Shown: positions 7,606 through 14,832, counted from the stretch's first letter. The stretch is 16,014 bases of DNA from Spirochaetaceae bacterium (GCA_031280455.1 JAITGR010000079.1:1-16014); one strand, 5' to 3'. Numbers and translations are program-made. The notes: generated from the sequence alone by a model not told the origin.

Positions 7606-8177
7606 ATTTGTTTTCGATTTTTGTAAAAGCGGTGTTGATTGACAACATTGTGTTAATGAGCTTCCTCGCGCTCTGCCCTTTTATCGGCATGTCGCAGGAC
7701 GAGGATAAATCAATCGGCATGGGGCTGGCGGTAACCTTTGTTACCGTGCTGGCGACCTGCGTTACCTGGCCTATCTACCGGTTCATTCTCGAGCCGCTCA
7801 ATCTGGTGTTTCTCAAAACGCTTGGGTTTATTCTGGTCGTCGCCTCGCTCGTGCAGCTTGTTGAATTCTTTCTGAAAAAATGCGTGCCAGGTTTGTACAG
7901 TTCGATGGGCATCTACCTGGCGCTTATCACCACAAACTGCGCGATTTTGGCTGTTACGCTGAACAACATTTCGCGGGATTACGGGTTTATCCAAAGCGTT
8001 GTGTACGCACTGGGGGTCGCCATCGGGTTTTTGGTGGCGCTCCTGCTGCTTGCCGGTATTCGAGGCCGCCTTCGCACAAGCCCCGTTCCCGCCTTTCTAA
8101 AAGGCTCGCCGGTTTTATTTGTGGCGGCGGCGCTGCTGTCGATGGCGTTCATGGGCTTTTCGGGCCTGGTGAAGTAA
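7602..8177 (+). CDS. rnfA: Rnf complex membrane subunit RnfA
   Basis: RnfA is the six-helix partner of RnfE; Cys25 (SFLALCPF) and Cys113 (TTNCAIL) are the expected ligands of the intramembrane iron-sulfur cluster. The true start is the ATG at 7602, giving 191 residues, the standard family size beginning 'MNLFSIFVKAVLIDNIVL'. The reading frame stays open back to 6975, but that upstream part lies entirely over rnfE and is not translated into RnfA-like sequence. GGGAGGGAG just before 7602 is the ribosome site. The ATGA overlap with rnfE completes a chain of three overlaps (D/G, G/E, E/A), indicating coupled, balanced synthesis. Confidence 0.97.
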   Translation: MNLFSIFVKAVLIDNIVLMSFLALCPFIGMSQDEDKSIGMGLAVTFVTVLATCVTWPIYRFILEPLNLVFLKTLGFILVVASLVQLVEFFLKKCVPGLYSSMGIYLALITTNCAILAVTLNNISRDYGFIQSVVYALGVAIGFLVALLLLAGIRGRLRTSPVPAFLKGSPVLFVAAALLSMAFMGFSGLVK

Positions 8178-8190
8178 AAGGAGAGTACCT

Positions 8191-8991
8191 ATGAATACGA
8201 TACTTGTAACGGCGGTTTTTGCCGCGGGTCTGGCGCTCGTCCTTGGCGTGCTGCTGGGCGTGTTTAGAAAAGTGTTTCATGTTGAAACGGACGTTCTTGT
8301 AGGGGCTATCCGCGAAACGCTGCCCGGCGCGAACTGCGGCGCGTGCGGCTTTCCCGGCTGCGACGGCTTTGCGGCGGCGGTGGCCTCGGGCGAAGCGGAG
8401 GCTGTGGGGTGTACGGTCTCCGACGCCGATTCAACCAAAAAACGCGCCGCGCTCACCGGCGGCCAGGGGGAGCTTATCCCGCAGATAGCGGTTGTTGCCT
8501 GCCGCGGCACCCACGCGGCGGCACCGGACAAAGGGCTGTACACCGGCAGTAAAACCTGCCGCGCCGCCAAAATTTCGGCGGGCGGCACTAAACTGTGCGC
8601 GTGGGGCTGTATAGGCTACGGCGACTGTATCGGCATCTGCCCGTTCGGCGCGCTGGTTATGGGCGCGGACGGCGTTCCGGTGGTAAACAGCAAGCTCTGC
8701 AAAGGCTGCAAACGCTGCCTCGCCGAATGTCCGCAGGGCATTATCCGCATTATCAGGGCGGACGCGAAAGGCGTTTTGGCGTACTGCAACAACCGCAATA
8801 CCGTAAAAGCGCAGGTACGCAAGACGTGTAAAAACGGCTGTATGAAATGCGAGCTGTGCGTAAAGAAATGCCCGGAAAGCGCCATAACCATGAACAACGG
8901 CATCCCCGACATTGATTACGCAAAATGCACCTCCTGCGGCGCCTGCACCGAGGCCTGCCCGCAAAAAGTGCTGAACCTGCTGCCGGTGTAA
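8191..8991 (+). CDS. rnfB: Rnf complex subunit RnfB (ferredoxin-accepting, poly-[4Fe-4S])
   Basis: RnfB receives electrons from reduced ferredoxin and passes them into the complex. After one N-terminal membrane helix (about residues 4-25) comes the Fe4S domain with Cys49, Cys52, Cys57 and Cys74. The rest has ferredoxin-like motifs: Cys136-140-146-150, Cys170-173-176-180, Cys217-220-223-227 (with an extra Cys213), and Cys246-249-252-256. That predicts at least five [4Fe-4S] clusters, more than in the short proteobacterial RnfB and like the longer clostridial and acetogen forms. GGAG upstream in AAAGGAGAG serves the start, 13 bases after rnfA. It ends the operon. Confidence 0.97.
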   Translation: MNTILVTAVFAAGLALVLGVLLGVFRKVFHVETDVLVGAIRETLPGANCGACGFPGCDGFAAAVASGEAEAVGCTVSDADSTKKRAALTGGQGELIPQIAVVACRGTHAAAPDKGLYTGSKTCRAAKISAGGTKLCAWGCIGYGDCIGICPFGALVMGADGVPVVNSKLCKGCKRCLAECPQGIIRIIRADAKGVLAYCNNRNTVKAQVRKTCKNGCMKCELCVKKCPESAITMNNGIPDIDYAKCTSCGACTEACPQKVLNLLPV

Positions 8992-9021
8992 TCCCTTTTT
9001 GCTCCTCGTTTTACGGGGCGC

Positions 9022-9064
9022 AAAAAAAAGGCGGCGGTGTTTGGGCATACCAAACACCGCCGCC
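9022..9064 (-). terminator. Rho-independent terminator of the outer-membrane protein gene
   Basis: A perfect 15-bp GC-rich stem (9030-9044 with 9050-9064, loop of 5) is followed, in the minus direction, by eight T residues (A run at 9022-9029). It sits 30 bases past the stop of the minus-strand gene at 9094. On the plus strand no T-run follows, so it is at best a weak terminator for the converging rnf operon. A second imperfect hairpin, 8997-9027, lies next to rnfB. Confidence 0.9.
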
Positions 9065-9093
9065 TTCCAGACAGGCAGGCAGGACGCGCTTCC

Positions 9094-9705
9094 TTAGAAA
9101 GCCCAGCCCAGACTTACACCAGCGGTAAAGCCGCCAACACTAAGCTTCGCGGAACCGGCTGGCCTGTTGTTCGCCAATTCTATCACCCCGGTATACCTGA
9201 CAATCGGCTCAAGAACAAACCCTGCCCCCAGAATCCATTTCCAGCCAAGCTGCGCCGCAAAGTTCATGATATGCAGCGAATAGTCTTCTTTTTCTATTCC
9301 GACCGCTTTGCCCGCGCTTTTCGGCTCCACTACATCCGACAACAAACCGTACCCTACGCCGGCGCCGACAAAAAATCCGGACAACGCGGCCTTAAACGGA
9401 TACCACCTGGCGCGCACGTCAATATCAAGCGCAAATACCGTCTCTTCGTAATACTCCTTCTGCGAATTCGTTAATTTTACCGGAAAGCCAAGCATATCAA
9501 TATGCCCCAAAATGGAAAACCGGTCGTTCAGCGCCCTTTCGTACCCAACACCCAGGCCGAAACCGTCCCGAAGCGCACCCGCAATAAGCGGCCCAAAATC
9601 GAGAAAAATCGCGTTCTCCTTTCTCTTCGCCGCCTCTTCTTCCTGCGCAAAAACCCCGCTTGCGACCATTGCCGCAAGCAAAACCACCGAAATACTCTTC
9701 TTCAT
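9094..9705 (-). CDS. Small outer-membrane beta-barrel protein
   Basis: The 203-residue product begins with a clear signal peptide (MKKSISVVLLAAMVASGVFA, cleavage before Gln21) and a short charged segment. Alternating strands rich in Gly, aromatic and small residues follow, and the chain ends in Phe (GVSLGWAF), the usual C-terminal signal for outer-membrane insertion. Length and pattern suggest an eight-stranded opacity/OmpX-like barrel, but I cannot assign a named family or ligand. AGGAGG (revcomp of 9712-9717) lies six bases before the ATG. It converges on rnfB and has its own strong terminator. The region upstream contains several dyads. Confidence 0.8.
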   Translation of the reverse strand: MKKSISVVLLAAMVASGVFAQEEEAAKRKENAIFLDFGPLIAGALRDGFGLGVGYERALNDRFSILGHIDMLGFPVKLTNSQKEYYEETVFALDIDVRARWYPFKAALSGFFVGAGVGYGLLSDVVEPKSAGKAVGIEKEDYSLHIMNFAAQLGWKWILGAGFVLEPIVRYTGVIELANNRPAGSAKLSVGGFTAGVSLGWAF

Positions 9706-9873
9706 AGTATTTCCTCCTAAAAATAATACTGGTTACTGTAACCAGCGTTCCGGCTCACAAGAACCGCTGGCGGTGCGCTTACACGCGCCGCCGTTAGTAG
9801 AGTAACACCGGAATATGGTTTTGCGATTGCTTGCCAGTATGGAGGCGGCAATTTACGGATAAAAGTAATAAAA
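9706..9873. other. Dyad-rich intergenic region upstream of the outer-membrane protein gene
   Basis: This 168-base gap holds CTGGTTAC-T-GTAACCAG (9729-9745), a near-perfect palindrome 12 bases from the ribosome site of the minus-strand gene. It also holds a 9-bp hairpin with one G-U pair (9769-9777/9784-9792, loop CTTACA) and CCAGCG/CGCTGG at 9742-9747/9765-9770. The first dyad could be an operator or leader hairpin. I see no convincing -35/-10 pair and no T-tailed terminator for the ABC genes that end at 9874. Confidence 0.45.
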
Positions 9874-10572
9874 TTATGCGTAATACGAGAGTTTTTTTTC
9901 GGCGGCGGCAAACGCGGCGGAGATAAGCCAGTTCATAATAAAGTAGAAAACACCGGCAAAAAAGAGCGGCATCGTCGAAAAATCGCGCGCGGCGGCATTC
10001 TGCGCGGCATGAAACAGCTCGGCGACCCCAATCACCTGGGCGAGCGCGGTATCTTTAACCAGCGTAATCACTTCGTTGCCCATAGCCGGCAGCACACGCT
10101 TGACGACCTGCGGCAGAATAATGCGCCCGTAGGTCTGCGCCCGGGTAAACCCCAGCACCTGGGCGGCTTCAAACTGACCGCGCGGAATGGACAAAATGCC
10201 GCCGCGGTAAATTTCAGCAAAATACGCCGCGTAATTTATTGTAAACGCGATAATCACCGCGGTAAAGCGGTCGTAACTCAACAGAAAGCGCGCCGTCTGC
10301 CAGAACGCTTCGGCCTGTACAAACGGCGACAGCGTCTTTTGTAAAAAAGCGTACAGGTACTTGGGCGCGAAATAGATAAAAATAAGCTGTAAAATAAGCG
10401 GTGTGCCCCGCATGACAAGCACGTACACGTTGACGCAGGTCTGCACAAGCCGGTTACGCGAGAGCCTGCCCAGCGCGACCGGCAGCGCGAGCGGGACGGC
10501 CAGCAGCACGGTGAGGCAAAACACCTCCAGCGAAACCGCCGCCCCTTCGAGCATACGCGCAAGCGTATTCAT
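9874..10572 (-). CDS. Polar amino-acid ABC transporter permease (HisM/GlnP type)
   Basis: This inner-membrane permease would form the channel for import of a polar amino acid. The 232-residue protein has about five membrane helices and the EAA loop that contacts the ATPase ('EAAQVLGFTRAQTYGRIILP', about residues 138-157). 'RGTPLILQL' (about 55-63) and 'NEVITLVKDTALAQVIGVAEL' are hallmarks of the His/Glu/Gln/Arg group. It starts ten bases after the stop of the binding-protein gene, so the two are one operon. The ATP-binding subunit normally found with this pair is absent on both sides here and must be encoded elsewhere. Substrate cannot be read from the sequence. Confidence 0.93.
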   Translation of the reverse strand: MNTLARMLEGAAVSLEVFCLTVLLAVPLALPVALGRLSRNRLVQTCVNVYVLVMRGTPLILQLIFIYFAPKYLYAFLQKTLSPFVQAEAFWQTARFLLSYDRFTAVIIAFTINYAAYFAEIYRGGILSIPRGQFEAAQVLGFTRAQTYGRIILPQVVKRVLPAMGNEVITLVKDTALAQVIGVAELFHAAQNAAARDFSTMPLFFAGVFYFIMNWLISAAFAAAEKKLSYYA

Positions 10573-10582
10573 CCCCGCGCGC

Positions 10583-11392
10583 TCACTCGCCGGCTATGTT
10601 AATGTCAGCGCCGAACCATTTTTCCGAAATACCGGCGATAGTGCCGTCCGCGGCCATTTCCAGCAAAGTCTGCCACACCGCGTCCGCCAGCGCTTTATCG
10701 TTCAGCCGGAAGCCGATGCCGTATTCTTCGGCCTCCAGTGTTTCGTCCAGTACGCGAAACTGTTTGCCGGAACGATTGATGTTGTCGTTGGCAACCAGCA
10801 AATCAATGACCACCGCGTCCAGGCCGCCCACGTCCAAATCCATAAGCGCCGTCAAATAATCGCGGTACTCGACAATCTGCTTGAGGCTTGCCTTGAATTC
10901 AGGCGCGCCGTCAATCGCGTGCAGCGAGGAAGACCCCGCCTGCGTACCGACGCTTTTTCCCGCCAAATCGGCAAGCGACACCACCGGCGAGGCGGTTTTA
11001 ACCACCGCGACCTGCGCGTTCCGCAAATACGGCGGCGTAAAGAGCAGCGCCTTCTTGCGTTCTTCGGTAATGGTAAACCCGTTCCAGATGCAATCAATCT
11101 CGCCGGTGTTCAACTCCTGCTCTTTGGCATTCCAGTCGATGGGCTGCGTAACCAGCGCTACCCCCAGGCGGCGGGCGGCTTCTTTGGCCAGGTCAATGTC
11201 ATAGCCGGTAATTTCGCCGTTTTCATCTCGAAACCCCATGGGCGGAAACGAATCATCGAGTCCCAGCGTCAGCGTTTTCGCCGCCAGCACCTTTTGCAGC
11301 GACAGGTCGCCCGCCGCTTCCTGTTTTTTACAACCAGTAAACGCCGATGCCCCCAAAAGCACCGCGCACACCGTGCAAAGCATTTTTTTCAT
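10583..11392 (-). CDS. Amino-acid ABC transporter substrate-binding lipoprotein
   Basis: The 269-residue product is a family-3 solute-binding protein. It starts with a lipoprotein signal (MKKMLCTVCAVLLGASAFTGC; lipobox AFTGC, acylated Cys21). The first lobe 'LTLGLDDSFPPMGFRDENGEITGYDIDLA' and the later 'IDCIWNGFTITEER' and 'VGTQAGSS' are classic ligand-binding stretches; 'EEYGIGF' and 'ISEKWFG' mark the C-terminal lobe. The ATG at 11392 is chosen over the open frame reaching 11464 because it gives the signal peptide and has AAGGAG five bases before it. It captures the ligand outside the membrane and delivers it to the permease downstream. Confidence 0.94.
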   Translation of the reverse strand: MKKMLCTVCAVLLGASAFTGCKKQEAAGDLSLQKVLAAKTLTLGLDDSFPPMGFRDENGEITGYDIDLAKEAARRLGVALVTQPIDWNAKEQELNTGEIDCIWNGFTITEERKKALLFTPPYLRNAQVAVVKTASPVVSLADLAGKSVGTQAGSSSLHAIDGAPEFKASLKQIVEYRDYLTALMDLDVGGLDAVVIDLLVANDNINRSGKQFRVLDETLEAEEYGIGFRLNDKALADAVWQTLLEMAADGTIAGISEKWFGADINIAGE

Positions 11393-11411
11393 ACAAACTC
11401 CTTCTTTACTG

Positions 11412-11440
11412 ATTGTACCCCGCCAGTACCTGTTGGGAAC
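11412..11440 (-). promoter_or_regulatory. Possible promoter of the ABC transporter genes
   Basis: Read on the minus strand, TACAAT (revcomp of 11412-11417) lies 20 bases before the binding-protein ATG. A poor -35 such as TTCCCA or GTTCCC lies 16-17 bases further upstream. The -10 is good, the -35 weak. Confidence 0.35.
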
Positions 11441-11475
11441 AGAGGGCGCAGGGTGTTTGGGCAATGCTGATTAAA

Positions 11476-11511
11476 GGGAACCTCTAAAAACTGAAGTTTT
11501 TAGAGGTTCCC
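11476..11511. repeat. Perfect 36-base palindrome between divergent genes
   Basis: The arms GGGAACCTCTAAAAAC (11476-11491) and its exact complement (11496-11511) are separated by TGAA. The arm contains five A, giving a T-run inside the other arm but none after the stem. It lies upstream of genes on both sides, so a terminator role makes little sense. The GGAACCTCTAAAAA start resembles ends of small insertion sequences, so a solo or MITE-like palindrome is my best reading. Confidence 0.7.
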
Positions 11512-11520
11512 TAAAGTGAA

Positions 11521-11705
11521 GACAGATGGCCGGCATGGATGCCGGCTGTTAGCCAAGTGTGGAGTTTTGCGTATGCAAAACTCCATAAACAAAAATGGCA
11601 GGAGGCCATTTTTGTGCCGCGCAAGGGATAGAAGCGGAATTTGGCCGCTTTGCGGCCAAATTGGAGCGGATAGCCCGGTTTTTGCGCAGCAAAAATGCGC
11701 CCAAA
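11521..11705 (+). repeat. Hairpin-array repeat, copy 2 (inverted relative to copy 1)
   Basis: The stems are GCCGGCAT/ATGCCGGC (11529-11546), TGGAGTTTTGC with its complement (about 11559-11584, loop GTAT), a stem of about 11 bp in ACAAAAATGGC-type arms (about 11589-11615), AATTTGGCCGC with its complement (11638-11648/11652-11662, loop TTT), and TTTTTGC/GCAAAAA near 11679-11695. The linkers GGGATAGAAGCGG and TTGGAGCGGATAGCCCGG match copy 1 read in reverse complement. The stem at 11638-11662 has no primary-sequence match to its counterpart at 77-97, yet both are perfect. Confidence 0.85.
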
Positions 11706-11821
11706 TTTAATGCTTGATTTAATCGGCGTTGTCTAATCGCGCTTTCGGCGCGGGGGCATGTACCCGTATGCGGCGGATTGGACTACTACACAGAATTGGT
11801 AAAAATGCCGATAATGATTGT

Positions 11822-13219
11822 ATGGTTTTATTCAAGAGGCTCGTGGTGGTGGTGTGTGTCGGGTGTGTGTGCTTTTCGTGTAAGAGTACGCCGCCGAAGG
11901 GGCCGCCGGTAAAAAGTGATTTTGTGGAACGGTTGGCGCGTATGCTGGAAAAGAATGATTTTGCCGGCGCGCTTGGGTTGTTTGACCAGCTTTCGCCGGA
12001 GGAGGCGGGGCTGCCCAGGAATTTGATTCTAAAATCGAGTGTGCTTATTTCTGCTGGCGAGCCGCAATTGGCACGGGGTATTCTTGAGCCGCTGATTCAG
12101 CAGTATCCGGCGAATATGGATGCCCGCTACACGCTTTCGGTTGTCGAGGGGGCGCAAAAAAAACTTCGGCAGCAGCGTACTATTCTTGAAGATATTGTCA
12201 AAGAGGCGCCGGCGTATGTTCCCGCCTTGAATGATTTGGGCAGAATTTCCATTGAAAATCAGAAGAATTTGAATAAGGCAGCGGCCTACTACGAGTCCGC
12301 GTTGAAGGCGGATCCGGCTGATGAGGACGCGCTTATCGGGCGGGCGCGGGTCTGGCGGCTCGAAAAAAATTATGACGAGGCGCTGGGGACTTTGAGTAAG
12401 GCGATTGGCTATCATCCTAAATCCGCGATGTTGTATAGTGAACGCGGGCGTTTGTACCGGAATCGCGGGGCGCTGGATGAGGCGCTTTCTGACCTTGACG
12501 CGGCGGTCAAGCTGGACCCATCGGACTACTGGTTTTCGTATGATCGCGGGCTTGTTCTGCTGGATAAAAACCGCAAAAAAGACGCGCTGGATGAATTCCG
12601 GCGGGCGGTTCGGATTAATCCTGATAATTTTATTTCGTATGTGTACACGGCTGGTATTAGTGATGAGCTGGGGCTGGATGTGGAGGCTGAACAGCAGTAT
12701 AAAAAGCTGGCGGCGATTAAGCCGGATTACTACTTTGGGTTTGAGGGTATTGGTGTGCATAGCTTGAAGCGGGGGGAATGGCTTGCGGCAAAGGACGCGT
12801 TTGTAAAGGCGTGGCAGTACGCGCCGCAGGAGGTGAACTACGCTCTGCTGGCCGCGTATGCCTGGCTTAAAGCTGCCAAGAATTCGCCGGAAAGCCGTGC
12901 GGGTGTTAAAAAATTGATGAATGACGCGATGAAGCAGGTTAAGCGTGATTCGACGGAATATTTTGTGCTGCGTATGTATGCCGAGGGTATGGGGGATGCT
13001 GATATTGCCCGTCGTGCCGAAAAGGAAAACAACGAGCTTATGAAGGCGCGCGCGTATTTCTATCTTGCGTGTTACTATGATGTGCATAATCTTCCGGCGT
13101 TGTCCGAAAAGTTTTCCGAAGAATTCAAAGCGTTTAACCGCCGGGATGTTATTGAATATCGTATTAACGAATTTTTGCATACGGGCGGCAGTAATATTGC
13201 GGCTGGTAATACGCCATAA
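11822..13219 (+). CDS. TPR-repeat lipoprotein
   Basis: The 465-residue product starts with a lipoprotein signal (MVLFKRLVVVVCVGCVCFSC; probable acylated Cys20 in a relaxed spirochaete-style lipobox CFSC). About eight to ten tetratricopeptide repeats follow, for example 'ALNDLGRISIENQKNLNKAAAYYESALKADP', 'ALIGRARVWRLEKNYDEALGTLSKAIGYHP' and 'YSERGRLYRNRGALDEALSDLDAAVKLDP'. It is probably tethered to a membrane facing the periplasm and acts as a protein-binding scaffold; no enzyme domain is visible. The frame is open from 11729, but only the ATG at 11822 gives a signal peptide; no Shine-Dalgarno sequence is evident there. The stop TAA shares a base with the next gene's ATG. Confidence 0.88.
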   Translation: MVLFKRLVVVVCVGCVCFSCKSTPPKGPPVKSDFVERLARMLEKNDFAGALGLFDQLSPEEAGLPRNLILKSSVLISAGEPQLARGILEPLIQQYPANMDARYTLSVVEGAQKKLRQQRTILEDIVKEAPAYVPALNDLGRISIENQKNLNKAAAYYESALKADPADEDALIGRARVWRLEKNYDEALGTLSKAIGYHPKSAMLYSERGRLYRNRGALDEALSDLDAAVKLDPSDYWFSYDRGLVLLDKNRKKDALDEFRRAVRINPDNFISYVYTAGISDELGLDVEAEQQYKKLAAIKPDYYFGFEGIGVHSLKRGEWLAAKDAFVKAWQYAPQEVNYALLAAYAWLKAAKNSPESRAGVKKLMNDAMKQVKRDSTEYFVLRMYAEGMGDADIARRAEKENNELMKARAYFYLACYYDVHNLPALSEKFSEEFKAFNRRDVIEYRINEFLHTGGSNIAAGNTP

Positions 13220-14442
13220 TGTCTGATTTGCACGAAAAACCCCGCGTGTGCTGTAAGCGGGGTGATAAAGAAATTATTATTCTTGGCGCCGCGCATGTGT
13301 CAAAAGAGAGTGTGCGGGAGGCTGCGGCGCTTGTTGAGGGCGAGAAGCCTGATGTTGTGTGTGTGGAGCTTGACAAGAGCCGCTACGATGCGCTGGTCAA
13401 AAAAGATGACTGGGAAAAGCTGGATATTGTTAAGGCTATTCGTGAGGGTAAGGGCTTTTTGCTTGCGGCGAATCTGGTTTTGTCCGGTTTTCAGCGCCGC
13501 TTGGGGAATGAGCTTGGGGTGAAGCCTGGCGACGAGATGTGCGCCGCGATTGAGTGTGCTGCCGCGCGGGGTATTCCGCACCGGTTGTGCGACCGCGAGT
13601 TGCAGATTACGCTGCGGCGCGCCTGGGAAAGTTGTAGTTTGTGGAGTAAGTGCAAGCTGCTGGCGGCGCTTTTGGCGAGTGCGTTTTCTACCGAAAAGTT
13701 AAGTGATGAATCTATCGAGGCATTAAAGCAAAAAAATGAGCTGGACGGCATGATGGGTGAGTTGTCCGCGTATCTGCCGTCGGTAAAGAAAACGCTCATC
13801 GACGAGCGCGACCAGTATATTGCCATAAAAATCTGGCAGGCGCTTGACGATAGTGCCGTCCGGCGGGCGGCGGCGATTGTTGGTGTGGGTCACTTAAACG
13901 GTATTCGCGCCCACCTGGAGTTGCTTGCCGCGGACGAAGCGGCGGGCGCGGACAGCGAGGCGGGCGCGGGAGTGCTTGCTGAGTTGGAGCGTATTCCGCC
14001 GGCGAGTATTGCGGTAAAGATTCTGAGCTGGGTTGTTCCTTTTGCTATTGCCGCGCTTATTGTTATGGGGTTTATTCACTCGGGGATAAATGCTGGTGTA
14101 AGCAGCCTGGTGCGCTGGGTGTTGTGGAATGGTTCGCTGGCGGCGGCGGGGGCGCTTATTGCGCTGGCGCACCCGCTGGCGATTTTGGCGGCGTTTGTTG
14201 GCGCGCCGATTGGTACGCTGAGTCCGTTTATTAGTATTGGGGTGCTTTCTGGTATAACGCAGGCGCTTATTCGTCCGCCGCGGGTGATTGACGCGGAGTC
14301 GTTGAGTGCGGACGCGGCGAGTCTAAAGGGTATTTACAAAAATCGTATTACGCGGGTGATTGTTGTGTTTTTTCTGTCATCGCTTGGCGGCGCGATTGGT
14401 AATATAATTTCTATTCCGGCGCTTGCCAAGAGTTTGTTTTAG
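13219..14442 (+). CDS. TraB/PrgY-family membrane protein
   Basis: The 407-residue protein has the TraB fold markers: 'IILGAAHVSKES' (residues 20-31, GAAHVS where GTAHVS is usual), 'VVCVELDKSRYDAL' about 25 residues later, a C-rich central part, and 'IVGVGHLNGI' with His225. The C-terminal third (about 270-400) holds three or four membrane helices including 'ALAHPLAILAAFVGAPIGTLSP', also typical. The family is named after enterococcal pheromone-shutdown proteins, and its fold is related to Tiki-type metalloproteases. The His/Glu residues fit a metal site, but bacterial function is unproven. It overlaps the TPR gene by one base, so a joint envelope role is likely. Confidence 0.9.
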   Translation: MSDLHEKPRVCCKRGDKEIIILGAAHVSKESVREAAALVEGEKPDVVCVELDKSRYDALVKKDDWEKLDIVKAIREGKGFLLAANLVLSGFQRRLGNELGVKPGDEMCAAIECAAARGIPHRLCDRELQITLRRAWESCSLWSKCKLLAALLASAFSTEKLSDESIEALKQKNELDGMMGELSAYLPSVKKTLIDERDQYIAIKIWQALDDSAVRRAAAIVGVGHLNGIRAHLELLAADEAAGADSEAGAGVLAELERIPPASIAVKILSWVVPFAIAALIVMGFIHSGINAGVSSLVRWVLWNGSLAAAGALIALAHPLAILAAFVGAPIGTLSPFISIGVLSGITQALIRPPRVIDAESLSADAASLKGIYKNRITRVIVVFFLSSLGGAIGNIISIPALAKSLF

Positions 14443-14782
14443 GCGGTCGCCGCCCCAATGTCAACAACTTAACAAATCAGTTGGGGGGACGCCCCCCTCG
14501 CTCCAGCCCTACGGTCTTCCGCTACCCCCCGTGCAGGGGAAACGCCGCGCGCCGACCAACGGGAGGAATAGCCGCCAAGGATGGCGGCGGCAGCGCGGAC
14601 TGCGCCCGGAGCCCCGTAGCAGGAGCGCAGGGGCAGAGGGCTGCCCCCGCAACGCCCCCGCCGTTTCGCCTTAGAACCTGTTCAAAATCTAGGGGCAGGC
14701 ATCGCCATCGTTTGCGATGGCGCGATTGCCGCGCATGAGTTTTTGAACAGGCTCTTAAGTTGTTGACAGTGGTCGCCGCCCC
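14443..14782. mobile_element. MITE-like element with inverted ends and 12-bp direct repeats
   Basis: GGTCGCCGCCCC occurs twice in the same orientation, at 14445-14456 and 14771-14782. Directly inside are inverted ends AATGTCAACAACTTAA (14457-14472) and the complement of ACTGTCAACAACTTAA (14755-14770), with one mismatch in 16. The 314-base interior has no coding capacity and many small hairpins: 14483-14488/14492-14497, 14571-14576/14583-14588 and 14631-14636/14641-14646. Inverted ends bordered by a direct repeat are what a transposon insertion leaves; 12 bp is within the range known for IS4-type elements, but I cannot assign a family. Removing it would leave about 60 bases before the next gene. 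Confidence 0.6.
14670..14759. repeat. Large palindrome nested in the right part of the MITE-like element
   Basis: The arm CTTAGAACCTGTTCAAAA (14670-14687) pairs with TTTTGAACAGGCTCTTAAG (14741-14759) with one mismatch and one bulge. Inside is a second hairpin, CGCCATCG/CGATGGCG (14703-14710/14715-14722). Its right arm overlaps the right inverted end of the surrounding element by five bases. GAACCTGTTCAAAA-like ends are seen in small transposons, so this may be a separate insertion. Confidence 0.6.
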
Positions 14783-14832
14783 TCCCTGCCCCTGTTGCTC
14801 TGGAGGCTGTTTTGGGGTACACTGCTGCCAGC

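Noticed and set aside
3906..8991. Na+-translocating NQR operon instead of Rnf
   Set aside because: There is no NqrA or NqrF, and the ferredoxin-rich RnfB and RnfC are present.
12029..13180. Minus-strand open frame of 383 codons opposite the TPR gene
   Set aside because: The plus frame shows clear TPR repeats and a lipoprotein signal; the antisense product has no recognisable features or start signals.
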